Source: Magnetospira sp. (GTDB lineage: Bacteria > Pseudomonadota > Alphaproteobacteria > Rhodospirillales > Magnetospiraceae). Taken from it: DNA of 45,764 bases. The notes beneath the pieces were generated by a model. That model saw only the letters and a program-made list of their open reading frames with translations, was not told where the DNA came from and made no database searches. Position numbers and translations under genes: made by a program. The stretch is from the NCBI GenBank assembly GCA_028282245.1, contig JANQIL010000009.1, forward strand, positions 1-45,764, given 5' to 3'. Within the stretch, counting starts at the first letter, position 1; every line of letters begins with the position of its first letter. This document shows positions 32,139 to 42,118 of this stretch, piece after piece.

Positions 32139-32225
32139 TCCATGACCGTTTCATGGACACCCGGTTTCGGAAACCAGAAAACGATCGGGGACGGCCCGGC
32201 GTGCCCACCGGGGCCCGGCCCGTCC
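32139..32225 (+). promoter_or_regulatory. Structured dnaK 5' leader with three potential hairpins
   Basis: Hairpin 1: TCCATGA (32139-32145) with TCATGGA (32151-32157), perfect 7 bp. Hairpin 2: GGTTT (32163-32167) with AAACC (32171-32175). Hairpin 3: GGACGG (32189-32194) with CCGTCC (32220-32225), enclosing CCCGG (32195-32199) with CCGGG (32208-32212). The ribosome binding site (GAAGGAGA, 32231-32238) lies just outside hairpin 3 and is not paired in this model, so a simple RNA thermometer is not evident. Confidence 0.4.
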
Positions 32226-32247
32226 GCCGCGAAGGAGATATGAAGCC

Positions 32248-34179
<1,932 letters not shown>

Positions 34180-34219
34180 CCGTTCCCGGACCCGGCTTCT
34201 CGACGCCCGAGGGACCACC

Positions 34220-35362
34220 ATGGCCAAAAGCGACTATTACGAACTTCTGGGAGTCGGCCGCGACGCCTCCGAGGCCGACCTCAAGAAGGCCTATCGCAAG
34301 CTGGCGATGCAGCATCATCCGGACCGCAACCCGGGCGACAAGGTGGCCGAACAGAAGTTCAAGGACATCAGCGAGGCCTATGACGTCCTGAAGGACCCCC
34401 AGAAACGGGGCGCCTACGACCGCTTCGGCCATGCCGCCTTCGAGCAGGGCGGGGCGGGCGGCGCCGGCGGATTCGGCGGCGGCGGCGGATTCGGCGGCTT
34501 CGCCGACATCTTCGAGGAGATGTTCGGCAATTTCGCGTCCGGCGGTCGCCAGGGCGGCACCAGCAACCATGGCGCCGACCTGCGCTACAACATGGAGGTC
34601 ACCCTGGAGGAGGCCTTCAAGGGCGCCAAGACCAACATCCGGGTGCGCACCGCGGTCCCTTGCGGCGCCTGCGACGGCAGCGGCGCCGAGGGCGGCAAGC
34701 CGCCGGTCTCCTGCCCCACCTGCCACGGCACCGGGCGTATCCGGGCGCAATCCGGCTTCTTCACCGTCGAACGGACCTGCCCGAACTGCCACGGCGCCGG
34801 CCGGGTGATCAAGGACCCCTGCCGCGCCTGCGGCGGCACCGGCCGGGTGGACGAGGAGAAGACCCTTGCGGTGACCATCCCGCCGGGAGTCGAGGAAGGC
34901 ACCCGCATCCGGCTGGCCGGCGAGGGCGAGGCGGGCGTGCGCGGCGGCCCGCCGGGCGATCTCTATATCTTCCTGTCCCTGAAGCCGCACCGCATCTTCC
35001 AGCGCGAGGGCGCCAACATTTTCTGCCGGGTGCCGATTCCGATGACCACGGCGGCCCTCGGGGGCTCCATCGAGGTGCCGACGGTCGACGGCGCGCGGGC
35101 CCGGGTGGCGATTCCGGCCGGCACCCAGTCGGGACACCAGTTCCGCCTCAAGGGAAAGGGCATGACGGTGCTCCGTTCGACGGCGCGCGGCGATATGTTC
35201 GTGCAGTCGATGGTCGAGACGCCGGTCAACCTGAGCCACCGCCAGAAGGAATTGCTGGAGGAGTTCCAGCGCGAAACCGACGACAACGATCGTGGCAACA
35301 ATCCGGAGTCGGCCGGCTTTTTCGCCAAGGTGAAGGAACTCTGGGACGATCTGACCGATTGA
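34220..35362 (+). CDS. dnaJ: Cochaperone DnaJ (Hsp40)
   Basis: Delivers substrates to DnaK and stimulates its ATPase. The 380-residue product has the J domain with HPD in [12 protein letters not shown], a Gly/Phe-rich linker ([15 protein letters not shown]), four CxxCxGxG zinc motifs from about residue 148 ([32 protein letters not shown]), and a full C-terminal domain. This is a class I DnaJ of normal length. The frame is open upstream into the dnaK end, but ATG 34220 with GAGGG is the family start. Confidence 0.97.
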   Translation: MAKSDYYELLGVGRDASEADLKKAYRKLAMQHHPDRNPGDKVAEQKFKDISEAYDVLKDPQKRGAYDRFGHAAFEQGGAGGAGGFGGGGGFGGFADIFEEMFGNFASGGRQGGTSNHGADLRYNMEVTLEEAFKGAKTNIRVRTAVPCGACDGSGAEGGKPPVSCPTCHGTGRIRAQSGFFTVERTCPNCHGAGRVIKDPCRACGGTGRVDEEKTLAVTIPPGVEEGTRIRLAGEGEAGVRGGPPGDLYIFLSLKPHRIFQREGANIFCRVPIPMTTAALGGSIEVPTVDGARARVAIPAGTQSGHQFRLKGKGMTVLRSTARGDMFVQSMVETPVNLSHRQKELLEEFQRETDDNDRGNNPESAGFFAKVKELWDDLTD

Positions 35363-35387
35363 TGGACACCCATCGCCTCGGGTTAGA

Positions 35388-35460
35388 CAAGGTTTGACCG
35401 CCATCCATTCGCGTTCGCCATTCGGCAAGAGAGTCGATATGGAAACAGGGGGAAACCTTG
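35388..35460. repeat. Long-range 8-bp inverted repeat after dnaJ
   Basis: CAAGGTTT (35388-35395) and AAACCTTG (35453-35460) are perfect complements 57 bases apart. The direct repeat CCATTCG (35405-35411, 35418-35424) lies between them. It starts 25 bases after the dnaJ stop. It could bring together the ends of a folded 3' untranslated region. Confidence 0.35.
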
Positions 35461-35470
35461 CCATGGACAT

Positions 35471-35601
35471 TTGAAACACGATGCGTCCGTGGCGAATTTT
35501 TCGGAAAGACATTCCCTTCGCGATCGAGAGCGTGTACGATCCTCTTCATTGGCCCTATACGATCACTGGCCCGCGCTCACCCGGTGCGGGCCGTTTTCTT
35601 T
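35471..35601 (+). ncRNA. Candidate small RNA or hemW leader ending in an intrinsic terminator
   Basis: TTGAAA (35471-35476) and a weak GAATTT -10 (35494-35499) at 17-base spacing would start a transcript near 35506, which would end at the terminator at 35568-35601, about 95 bases. The segment has the direct repeat TACGATC (35535-35541, 35558-35564). Two copies of GGCCC (35551-35555 and 35569-35573) compete for the same GGGCC (35588-35592), which could give alternative folds. It could be a free small RNA, or a leader that attenuates hemW, whose ATG lies 46 bases after the terminator. No match to tRNA, 6S or SRP RNA was recognised. Confidence 0.35.
35568..35601 (+). terminator. Intrinsic terminator between dnaJ and hemW
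   Basis: GGCCCGC (35568-35574) pairs perfectly with GCGGGCC (35586-35592), followed by GTTTTCTTT (35593-35601). It is the best Rho-independent terminator in the window. It is 205 bases beyond dnaJ, so it ends either a long dnaKJ 3' end or a separate short RNA. Confidence 0.7.
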
Positions 35602-35647
35602 GCGCCATCCGCGCGAACCGACCGCCCGGCCGGCGCGCGAGGCCGTC

Positions 35648-36766
35648 ATGACCAGCCCCCTCGCCCTGTATATTCATTGGCCCTTCTGTCTGGCCAAGTG
35701 TCCGTACTGTGATTTCAACAGCCACGTCGCGGGCGCCGTCGATCAGGCCGCCTGGCGCCGGGCGCTGCTGGCCGAACTGAATCATTCGGCCGCCATCCTG
35801 GGACGGCGGCGCCTGACCTCGGTGTTCCTCGGCGGCGGCACGCCGTCGCTGATGGATCCGGCGACGGTGGCGGCCCTGCTGGATCGCGCGGCGGCCCTCT
35901 GGACGATTGATTCCGATATCGAAATTACCCTGGAGGCCAACCCGGGCGCCATCGACGCAGAACGGTTCCGCGACATCCGGGCCGCCGGGGTCGGCCGGCT
36001 GTCACTCGGCGTGCAGAGTTTCGACGACATCGCGCTTCGCGACCTGGGACGGGTCCACGACTCCGCGGCGGCCCGAAGAGCGGCATCGCTGGCCCGGGAG
36101 ACGTTTCCCCGTGTTTCGCTCGACCTGCTCTATGCCCGCCCGGGACAGACCGAGGCCGCCTGGATCGAGGACCTGGGGACGGCGCTTGCCTGCGCACCGG
36201 ACCATCTTTCGGCCTATCAACTGACGATCGAGCCCGGCACCCGGTTCGCCGGGGACGGCCGCCAAACGGCCGACGAGCAAATGGCCGAACGCCTGTACGA
36301 CCTGACCCGGGACAGCCTCGACGCGGCCGGGCTGCCCGCCTACGAGATCTCCAATCACGCCCGCCCGGGCGCCGAGTCGCGCCATAATCTGACCTATTGG
36401 CGGGGTGGCGACTACCTGGGGATCGGTCCCGGCGCGCATGGCCGCGAAACGATCGCCGGACTCCCCCACGCCGTGCGCCGCCGATCCGATCCCGACGGGT
36501 GGCGGCGCCAGGTCGCGGCACGGGGCCATGGCACCCTGGATCGAATCGCCCTGACCCCGGACGAGCGGCGGGACGAGCGCCTGTTGATGGGCCTGCGGTT
36601 GGTCGAGGGCATCGATCTCGGCGCGCCGCCACAAAATATTCTGAATTCACAACGATTGCGAACGCTATGCGATGACGGGTTTCTCGTGGTCGACGGGACC
36701 CGGGTGCGGGCGACGGACGACGGGCGCAAGCGCCTGAACGCCGTTCTGGCCTATCTGCTGGCCTGA
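35648..36766 (+). CDS. hemW: HemW, radical-SAM heme chaperone-like protein
   Basis: Formerly annotated as oxygen-independent coproporphyrinogen oxidase-like; HemW binds heme and is thought to deliver it to membrane targets. From ATG 35648 (MTSPLALYIHWPFC) it has 372 residues. The [4Fe-4S] radical-SAM motif is CLAKCPYC, with Cys14, Cys18 and Cys21, followed by the HemW-type CDFNSH. GGGTPSL, EANPG and LGVQSF are also present. The upstream in-frame extension covers the terminator and is not real protein. In relatives hemW often follows rdgB; here it follows dnaJ. The next gene is convergent. Confidence 0.92.
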   Translation: MTSPLALYIHWPFCLAKCPYCDFNSHVAGAVDQAAWRRALLAELNHSAAILGRRRLTSVFLGGGTPSLMDPATVAALLDRAAALWTIDSDIEITLEANPGAIDAERFRDIRAAGVGRLSLGVQSFDDIALRDLGRVHDSAAARRAASLARETFPRVSLDLLYARPGQTEAAWIEDLGTALACAPDHLSAYQLTIEPGTRFAGDGRQTADEQMAERLYDLTRDSLDAAGLPAYEISNHARPGAESRHNLTYWRGGDYLGIGPGAHGRETIAGLPHAVRRRSDPDGWRRQVAARGHGTLDRIALTPDERRDERLLMGLRLVEGIDLGAPPQNILNSQRLRTLCDDGFLVVDGTRVRATDDGRKRLNAVLAYLLA

Positions 36767-36840
36767 ACCGGTTTCTCTCGGGATGGGTCGCGCCCGCCAT
36801 CGATCAATGCCGGCGCGCGGAGTCCCACGGATTCCAAATC

Positions 36841-36879
36841 GGTATGAACTCGAAATGAAAAATTCGGGTTTCGGATACC
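36841..36879. terminator. Possible bidirectional terminator between hemW and comM
   Basis: GGTAT (36841-36845) and ATACC (36875-36879) enclose CGAAA (36851-36855) and TTTCG (36869-36873). The stem is interrupted and there is only a short A/T stretch, so strength is doubtful. It lies in the 148-base convergent gap. Confidence 0.3.
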
Positions 36880-36914
36880 GCGCGGCCCTATCAAAACGAC
36901 AGGCCGTGGTGCCG

Positions 36915-38447
36915 TCACGCCGCCCTGGTTGCCCGCCGTCCGGGCGGAACATGGCGGTAGGCCAGGGCCTCGGCGACGTGAATCCGGCCGACCGCCGCCT
37001 CGCCGGCCAGATCGGCCAGGGTTCGGGCGAGACGCAGCACCCGATGGTAGCCGCGCGCCGACAGGCCGAACTTGGCCGCCGCCTCGCCGAGCAGCTTTCG
37101 TCCCGCGTCGTCCGGCCGCGCCACCGCGTCCAGGAGCTTGCCGTCGGCCTCGGCGTTGGTGCGGATGCCCCACTCCCGGTAGCGTTCGGCCTGCAGGCAC
37201 CGCACCCGCGCGACGCGGGCCGCCACGTCGGCCGATGTCTCGGCCGGCGGCGGCAACATCAGGTCATCCGGGCGCACCGCCGGCACCTGGACATGGATGT
37301 CGATCCGGTCGAGCAGCGGCCCGGACAGCCGGTTCCGATAATCGGCGGCGCAGTTCGGCGCCCGCGCGCAGGCCCGCGCCGGGTCGTCCAGATGCCCGCA
37401 CCGGCAGGGATTCATGGCGGCGACGAGTTGAAACCGCGCCGGATAGGTGGCCCGGGCATTGACCCGCGAGACCGTGGCGCGCCCGGTTTCCAGGGGCTGG
37501 CGCAGGGCCTCGAGGGCGGCGCGCTGAAACTCCGGCAGCTCGTCCAGAAACAGCACCCCCAGATGGGCCAACGACACCTCGCCCGGCCGCGCCTTCAACC
37601 CGCCGCCGACCAGGGCGGCCATGGAGGCCGAATGATGCGGCTCGCGGAACGGCCGCCGGGTCAGCAGGCGCCCGTCCTTCAGGCGTCCGTCGAGCGAGTG
37701 GATCATGCTGGCCTCCAGGGCCTCGCCCGGGGACAGCGGCGGCAGCAGGCCGGGCAGGCAGGCGGCGAGCAGCGACTTGCCGGATCCCGGCGGGCCGACC
37801 ATCAGCATGTTGTGACCCCCGCCGGCGGCGATCTCCAGGGCCCGCTTGGCGGTCTCCTGCCCCTTGACGTCGGCCAGGTCGGGGCCGCGAGGGCGGATCG
37901 GGTCGTCGGCCAGACGCGGTTCCGGCGGGGTCAGGCACTGGCGGCCGCGCACGTGGTTGATCAGGGACAGCAGATCGGGCGCGGCGATCAGGTTCGATCC
38001 CCCGGCCCAGGCCGCCTCGCCGCCCTGCGCGGCCGGACAGATCAGGCCCCGCGACAGGCCATGCGCGTGTAGGGCGGTGGCCAGCACCCCGGCGGCCGGG
38101 GCGATCCGCCCATCCAGGCCCAGCTCGCCGAGCGCCGTGTAGTGGGCGAGGTCGTCGGCCGGCAGGACGTCCATGGCGGCCAGGATGCCAAGCGCGATGG
38201 GCAAATCGTAATGACTGCCCTCCTTGGCTAGATCGGCCGGCGCCAGATTGACGGTGATGCGCTTCGGCGGCAGGGCGAGGCCGAGCGCGGTGAGCGCCGA
38301 CCGCACCCGCTCGCGGCTTTCGGCCACCGCCTTGTCGGGCAGCCCGACCACCGAGAAGGCCGGCATGCCGCTGGCGATCTGAACCTGCACGACCACGTCG
38401 AGGACGTGGAGTCCCTGGAAGGCGACGGTATGAATCTGGGCAACCAT
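36915..38447 (-). CDS. comM: YifB/ComM-family Mg-chelatase-like AAA+ ATPase
   Basis: Hexameric AAA+ helicase of the ComM/YifB family; in Vibrio and Acinetobacter ComM promotes branch migration during natural transformation. The 510-residue product begins MVAQIHTVAFQGLHVLDVVV, has the N-terminal Lon-like ChlI domain (GMPAFSVVGLPDKAVAES), Walker A GPPGSGKS (218-225), Walker B GVLFLDELPEF, a four-Cys zinc patch (NPCRCGHLDD, RACARAPNCAADY), and a C-terminal Mg-chelatase domain. The start follows GAGGAG. The upstream in-frame codons contain the putative promoter and are not family-like. It is single-gene or the end of the gshB cluster. Confidence 0.93.
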   Translation of the reverse strand: MVAQIHTVAFQGLHVLDVVVQVQIASGMPAFSVVGLPDKAVAESRERVRSALTALGLALPPKRITVNLAPADLAKEGSHYDLPIALGILAAMDVLPADDLAHYTALGELGLDGRIAPAAGVLATALHAHGLSRGLICPAAQGGEAAWAGGSNLIAAPDLLSLINHVRGRQCLTPPEPRLADDPIRPRGPDLADVKGQETAKRALEIAAGGGHNMLMVGPPGSGKSLLAACLPGLLPPLSPGEALEASMIHSLDGRLKDGRLLTRRPFREPHHSASMAALVGGGLKARPGEVSLAHLGVLFLDELPEFQRAALEALRQPLETGRATVSRVNARATYPARFQLVAAMNPCRCGHLDDPARACARAPNCAADYRNRLSGPLLDRIDIHVQVPAVRPDDLMLPPPAETSADVAARVARVRCLQAERYREWGIRTNAEADGKLLDAVARPDDAGRKLLGEAAAKFGLSARGYHRVLRLARTLADLAGEAAVGRIHVAEALAYRHVPPGRRATRAA

Positions 38448-38514
38448 GGACGCGCTCCTCGCGACGGACGGAGCCCACAATCGATGGCTGTATTTCGTGG
38501 CTCCAACGCACCCA

Positions 38515-38544
38515 ATATGGGGCCTCGCGCGGTCAAGGCGCAAG
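38515..38544 (-). promoter_or_regulatory. Heat-shock-like promoter upstream of comM
   Basis: On the minus strand CTTGCGC (complement of 38538-38544) and CCCCATAT (complement of 38515-38522) are 15 bases apart. The second element matches the enterobacterial sigma-32 -10 consensus CCCCATNT exactly; the first keeps CTTG. Alphaproteobacterial RpoH promoters prefer CYTATNT, so this is only suggestive. Confidence 0.3.
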
Positions 38545-38548
38545 AAGT

Positions 38549-39127
38549 TTATTGGATTCTCGTCTTGATTGTAAACGGTAGGCCGGTCAGGGTCTCGCGG
38601 TCATAGGCGCAGTCCGCGTCGCCGCACAGCGTGCCCCAGAGGTCGAAGCCGTCGGCTCCGCGCGGTCCGTGAAACAGCCACAGGATCATCCGGCGCGCGT
38701 CGGCGGTGACGAGACCCAGGCCGCGCATGCCGGTCGGCTCCACTCCGGCGTGTTGCGGCAGAACGGCGCGCATCCGCTCGGCGACCTTCCCCCGCGCGGT
38801 CTCGGTGGCGTCGAGGAGATCGATGGTCGTGAAATGGGCCGCGTGGCCGATGTCGTCGCCCGGCTTGACGCCGCGCGGGTCGACCGCCAGGACCACCATC
38901 GGCCGCTCGCCGGGCAGCGTCCAGGCGAGCGGTGGACGGGCGACGATCAGGTGTCCGCTCCGCGTGCACAGGACCCGCGCCAGACTGTCGAGCGGCGCCG
39001 GAATCGCCGTCACGGCGGCCGGCGGCGCCTCCGCGCAGGGCAGGGTGAAATCGTCGCCGCGCGCGGTGGCGGACCCGGCGGCAACGATCAGAAGAGCCAG
39101 GGCGGCGGCGATCCGAATCGGCGGCAT
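38549..39127 (-). CDS. Secreted protein of unknown function with four cysteines
   Basis: A 192-residue protein I do not recognise. ATG (complement of 39125-39127) follows AGGAGA. The N-terminus MPPIRIAAALALLIVAAGSA is a clear Sec signal peptide, cleaved near ATARG. The mature protein has four cysteines (in LPCAEAPP, RVLCTRSG and TLCGDADCAYD), likely in two disulfides. A central stretch, LAVDPRGVKPGDDIGHAAHF and following, looks like a small folded domain. It lies 35 bases downstream of gshB on the same strand and may be co-transcribed. A periplasmic role is likely; nothing more can be said. Confidence 0.75.
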   Translation of the reverse strand: MPPIRIAAALALLIVAAGSATARGDDFTLPCAEAPPAAVTAIPAPLDSLARVLCTRSGHLIVARPPLAWTLPGERPMVVLAVDPRGVKPGDDIGHAAHFTTIDLLDATETARGKVAERMRAVLPQHAGVEPTGMRGLGLVTADARRMILWLFHGPRGADGFDLWGTLCGDADCAYDRETLTGLPFTIKTRIQ

Positions 39128-39162
39128 GATGGTTCTCCTAGTGTGTCGCGCGCGCCTTCTAG

Positions 39163-40119
39163 CTAGACCCGGCCGTCCCGGTAGCGCCGCTCGATGGCGT
39201 CCCAGAGATCGGATTCCAGGCAAACATTGTCGAATCGGTCGATCTCCTGCAGGCCGGTCGGCGAGGTGACGTTGATTTCGGTCATGTAATCACCGATCAC
39301 GTCGATCCCCACGAACACCAGGCCGCGTCGTTCCAATTCCGGACCGATGGTGGCGCAGATCTCCGTCTCGCGCGGCGTCAGGCCGGCCCGCTCCGGGCGC
39401 CCGCCGACATGCATGTTGGACCGCGCCTCGCCCTTGGCCGGAACCCGGTTCACGGCGCCGGCCGGACGGCCGTCGACGAGGATGATCCGCTTGTCGCCGC
39501 TCCGGACCTCCGGCAGGTAGCGCTGCACGATGATCGGCTCCCGATACAGCTCGGTGAACATCTCCAGGAGCGCGTTCAGGTTCTCGTCGCCCGGCGCGAC
39601 ATGGAACACCCCGGCGCCGCCGTTGCCGAACAGGGGCTTCAGGATGATGTCCCCGTGCTCGGCCCGGAAGCGGGTGATCTGGGCCCGGTCGCTGGTGATC
39701 AGGGTCGGCGGCATGAGGTCCGGAAACCGGGTGACGAACAGTTTCTCCGGGGCATTGCGAACTTCCGTCGGGTCGTTGACCACGAGGGTCCCCGGATGGA
39801 TGCGGTCGAGCAGGTGGGTGGCCGTGATGTAGGCCATGTCGAACGGCGGGTCCTGGCGCATCAGCACCACGTCGGCCTCGGTCCCCAGATCGATCAGCCG
39901 CGAATCGCCGAGCGTATGGTGATTGCCCGCCTCGCGCCGCACCTCCAGCGGCCGCGCCCGCGCCTCCACCCGGCCGTCGCGATAGGCCAGGTCGCGCGGC
40001 AGGTAGTGGTAAAGGGCATGGCCGCGTCTTTGGGCCTCCAGGGCCAGAACGAAGGTCGAATCGGCATCGATGTCGATGCTCTCGATGGGGTCCATCTGAA
40101 TGGCGACGGTCAGCGTCAT
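39163..40119 (-). CDS. gshB: Glutathione synthetase
   Basis: ATP-grasp enzyme joining gamma-glutamylcysteine and glycine to glutathione. The 318-residue product starts [20 protein letters not shown], the typical GshB start, and has [19 protein letters not shown], the ATP-grasp loop [14 protein letters not shown], and [15 protein letters not shown]. Ribosome binding site AAGGAAG. It lies in the rsmI-yraN-BON-gshB run, a conserved alphaproteobacterial neighbourhood. A gshA is not in the window. Confidence 0.96.
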   Translation of the reverse strand: MTLTVAIQMDPIESIDIDADSTFVLALEAQRRGHALYHYLPRDLAYRDGRVEARARPLEVRREAGNHHTLGDSRLIDLGTEADVVLMRQDPPFDMAYITATHLLDRIHPGTLVVNDPTEVRNAPEKLFVTRFPDLMPPTLITSDRAQITRFRAEHGDIILKPLFGNGGAGVFHVAPGDENLNALLEMFTELYREPIIVQRYLPEVRSGDKRIILVDGRPAGAVNRVPAKGEARSNMHVGGRPERAGLTPRETEICATIGPELERRGLVFVGIDVIGDYMTEINVTSPTGLQEIDRFDNVCLESDLWDAIERRYRDGRV

Positions 40120-40145
40120 GGCGTGGCTTCCTTGCCGGCGGGCCG

Positions 40146-40745
40146 TCAGGGAGCGGAGGTCCCCATCGTCTCGGCGCCCACCAGGATGTGGGGGATGACC
40201 TTGCGTACATGCTCGATGTCGCGCGCGTGGTCCACGACCCGGTCCCGTTCGGCGCGCGTCCGGGCATGGCCCAGTATATAGACCACCCCGTTGACGGTGG
40301 TCACCTGATAGTTGATCGACCGAACCTCGGCGTCGAAGGTCAGCCGGGCCGACAGCTTGGCGCCGATCCAGGTGTCACGCCCGGCGTCCATGAAGCCGCG
40401 CGCGTCGGTCTGGATCTCGTTGTACACCGTTTGCACATCGGGCACCGCCCAGACCAGACGCAGCGCCTCGGCCCGGTCGTCCGCGTCGGGCAGGATTCCG
40501 GTCACCATCGCCCGGCCATCGTAGACGTCGACGGTCAGCGCGTCCGGCCAGGTATGATCGCGCCGAAACCAGGCGTCGAGAATCGCCGCCTCGATCGCGA
40601 GGTCGCCGACGGCGCCGCCCAGCCCCCGCTCCTGCTGACTCGCGACGGCCGCCTTGCTGCCGGCCGTCACGGCCACCCCGGTGGGACCGCAGGCCGCCGC
40701 CCCCAGGATCAGGACGAGCGATAGCAGGATCGCTTGAAACCGCAT
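40146..40745 (-). CDS. BON-domain lipoprotein (OsmY/DolP-like)
   Basis: A 199-residue envelope protein with a lipoprotein-type signal (LILGAAACG, Cys19; the lipobox has Ala at -3, less usual than Leu). Two BON domains follow: one around residues 45-110 ([25 protein letters not shown]) and one around 125-190 ([31 protein letters not shown]). BON domains bind phospholipid or envelope surfaces; the layout matches DolP/OsmY-type proteins beside yraN in many proteobacteria. It lies 26 bases upstream of gshB and 90 bases after yraN. Confidence 0.88.
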   Translation of the reverse strand: MRFQAILLSLVLILGAAACGPTGVAVTAGSKAAVASQQERGLGGAVGDLAIEAAILDAWFRRDHTWPDALTVDVYDGRAMVTGILPDADDRAEALRLVWAVPDVQTVYNEIQTDARGFMDAGRDTWIGAKLSARLTFDAEVRSINYQVTTVNGVVYILGHARTRAERDRVVDHARDIEHVRKVIPHILVGAETMGTSAP

Positions 40746-40835
40746 GGACTTGCTCCGTGCTTGCCGTCGGTGAATGCCCAATCCTAGTGTGGTGTTTCCT
40801 AACAATCCCGAAACGCGCGCCGGCCGGCGGCGGGT

Positions 40836-41216
40836 TCACCCGTCGGGCCGCCAGGCGTCCGGCAAATGCAGCGGCCGCCCGCCGGGGCGGCAGGCGATCA
40901 GATCGAACCGCAGGTCGAGACCGGCCAGGTCGGGGCGTCCGGCCAGGAACAGCGCCGCCGCCCGGACGATCCGCCGCCGTTGAACGGGGCCCAGCGATTC
41001 GAGGGCCGCGCGCGTCGTCGGCCGCGCCTTCACCTCGACGACGGCGACCAGGCGACCGCGCCGACAGACGATATCCAGCTCGCCGACCGGCGTCCGATGG
41101 CGGCGGGCCAGAATCCGATAGCCCTTCAGGCGCAGCAGCCAGACCGCGAGGGTCTCGGCCGACAGACCCCGGCGGCGGGCCCGCCGGCCCCGTTCGCGAT
41201 GTCCGGCGACGGTCAT
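40836..41216 (-). CDS. yraN: YraN/UPF0102 family nuclease-like protein
   Basis: A 126-residue protein of the UPF0102 family with a restriction-endonuclease-like fold. The core GELDIVCRRGRLVAVVEVKAR holds the Asp and E-x-K residues typical of such nucleases; the N-terminus is very basic. Its start overlaps the rsmI stop (ATGA, 41213-41216), the common rsmI-yraN coupling. Biochemical function is not firmly established in the family; a role in DNA processing is suspected. Confidence 0.92.
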   Translation of the reverse strand: MTVAGHRERGRRARRRGLSAETLAVWLLRLKGYRILARRHRTPVGELDIVCRRGRLVAVVEVKARPTTRAALESLGPVQRRRIVRAAALFLAGRPDLAGLDLRFDLIACRPGGRPLHLPDAWRPDG

Positions 41217-42118
41217 TGCGGTTTCGAATCGGTGATCGCGAGGGCCCGGGCATAGACCATCCGGCGTGGCCGTCCGGTGGCCCGGGCAACCGCCTGGACG
41301 GCGTCGCGCGGCGTCGCGCCGGCCGCCAGCTCGGCCGCCAGGAGGGTGTCCAGGTCGACCTCGTCGGTCGCGTCGGTCCCGGTCGGCGGGCCGACGACGA
41401 CGACGATCTCACCCTTTGGCGGTCCGGCCTCGGCGTAGTGGGCGGCCAATGCATCGAGCGGGGCCCGCCGGACCTCCTCGAACAGCTTGGTCAGCTCGCG
41501 CGTCACGGCGGCCGCCCGGGCGCCCAGCACCGCCGACATGTCGGCCAGGCTGGCCGGCAGGCGGCGGGCCGATTCCAGTATCAGCAAGGTGGCCGGGACG
41601 GCCGCGAGCTCGCCCAGCCAGGCTCGCCGGGCCGCCGCCCTGGCCGGGGGATAGCCGGCGAACAGGAACCGGTCGCTGGGCAGGCCCGACAGCACCAGGG
41701 CGGCGAGCGGCGCCGACGGACCCGGGATCGCGGTCACCGCCACGCCGGCCGCGATGCAGTCGCCGACCAGCCTGAAGCCCGGATCGTTGACGAGCGGGGT
41801 TCCGGCATCGGACACCAGGGCCACGCTCGCGCCATTTTCGAGGCGCTTCATGAGGATCGGGCGCACCCGCTCGGCATTGTGTTCGTGGTAGGCGGTGCGC
41901 GGCGTGGCGATGCCGTGGCGCCCGGCCAGCCGGGCCGTCACCCGGGTGTCCTCGCAGGCGACGACGTCGACGCCGCGCAACACGCGCAGGGCGCGCAGCC
42001 CGATATCCTCGGCATTGCCGATCGGCGTCGCCACGATATACAGTCCCGGAGCGAGCGGTTCCGTGGATGGCGCGGCGGCATCGGAAGGGAACGACAATGA
42101 TTCTGGACCGGACGGCAT
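41213..42118 (-). CDS. rsmI: 16S rRNA (cytidine1402-2'-O)-methyltransferase RsmI
   Basis: Methylates the 2'-OH of C1402 in the decoding centre of 16S rRNA. The tetrapyrrole-methylase fold is clear: LYIVATPIGNAEDIGLRAL, CEDTRVTARL, SDAGTPLVNDPG, AIPGPSAPLAALVLSG. From ATG 42118 it has 301 residues, with a 30-residue N-terminal lead (MPSGPESLSF). That start lies inside the first codons of the divergent lipoprotein gene (overlap 42097-42118); a TTG at 42097 (complement) would remove the overlap and give 294 residues. The ATG is a little more likely. Confidence 0.93.
   Translation of the reverse strand: MPSGPESLSFPSDAAAPSTEPLAPGLYIVATPIGNAEDIGLRALRVLRGVDVVACEDTRVTARLAGRHGIATPRTAYHEHNAERVRPILMKRLENGASVALVSDAGTPLVNDPGFRLVGDCIAAGVAVTAIPGPSAPLAALVLSGLPSDRFLFAGYPPARAAARRAWLGELAAVPATLLILESARRLPASLADMSAVLGARAAAVTRELTKLFEEVRRAPLDALAAHYAEAGPPKGEIVVVVGPPTGTDATDEVDLDTLLAAELAAGATPRDAVQAVARATGRPRRMVYARALAITDSKPQ

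Noticed and set aside
32189-32240. ROSE-type RNA thermometer in front of dnaK
   Set aside because: The ribosome binding site is outside the predicted stem and the typical anti-Shine-Dalgarno element is not seen.
35471-35647. An N-terminal extension of hemW by 59 codons
   Set aside because: It would run through the terminator hairpin; HemW proteins begin near the ATG at 35648.
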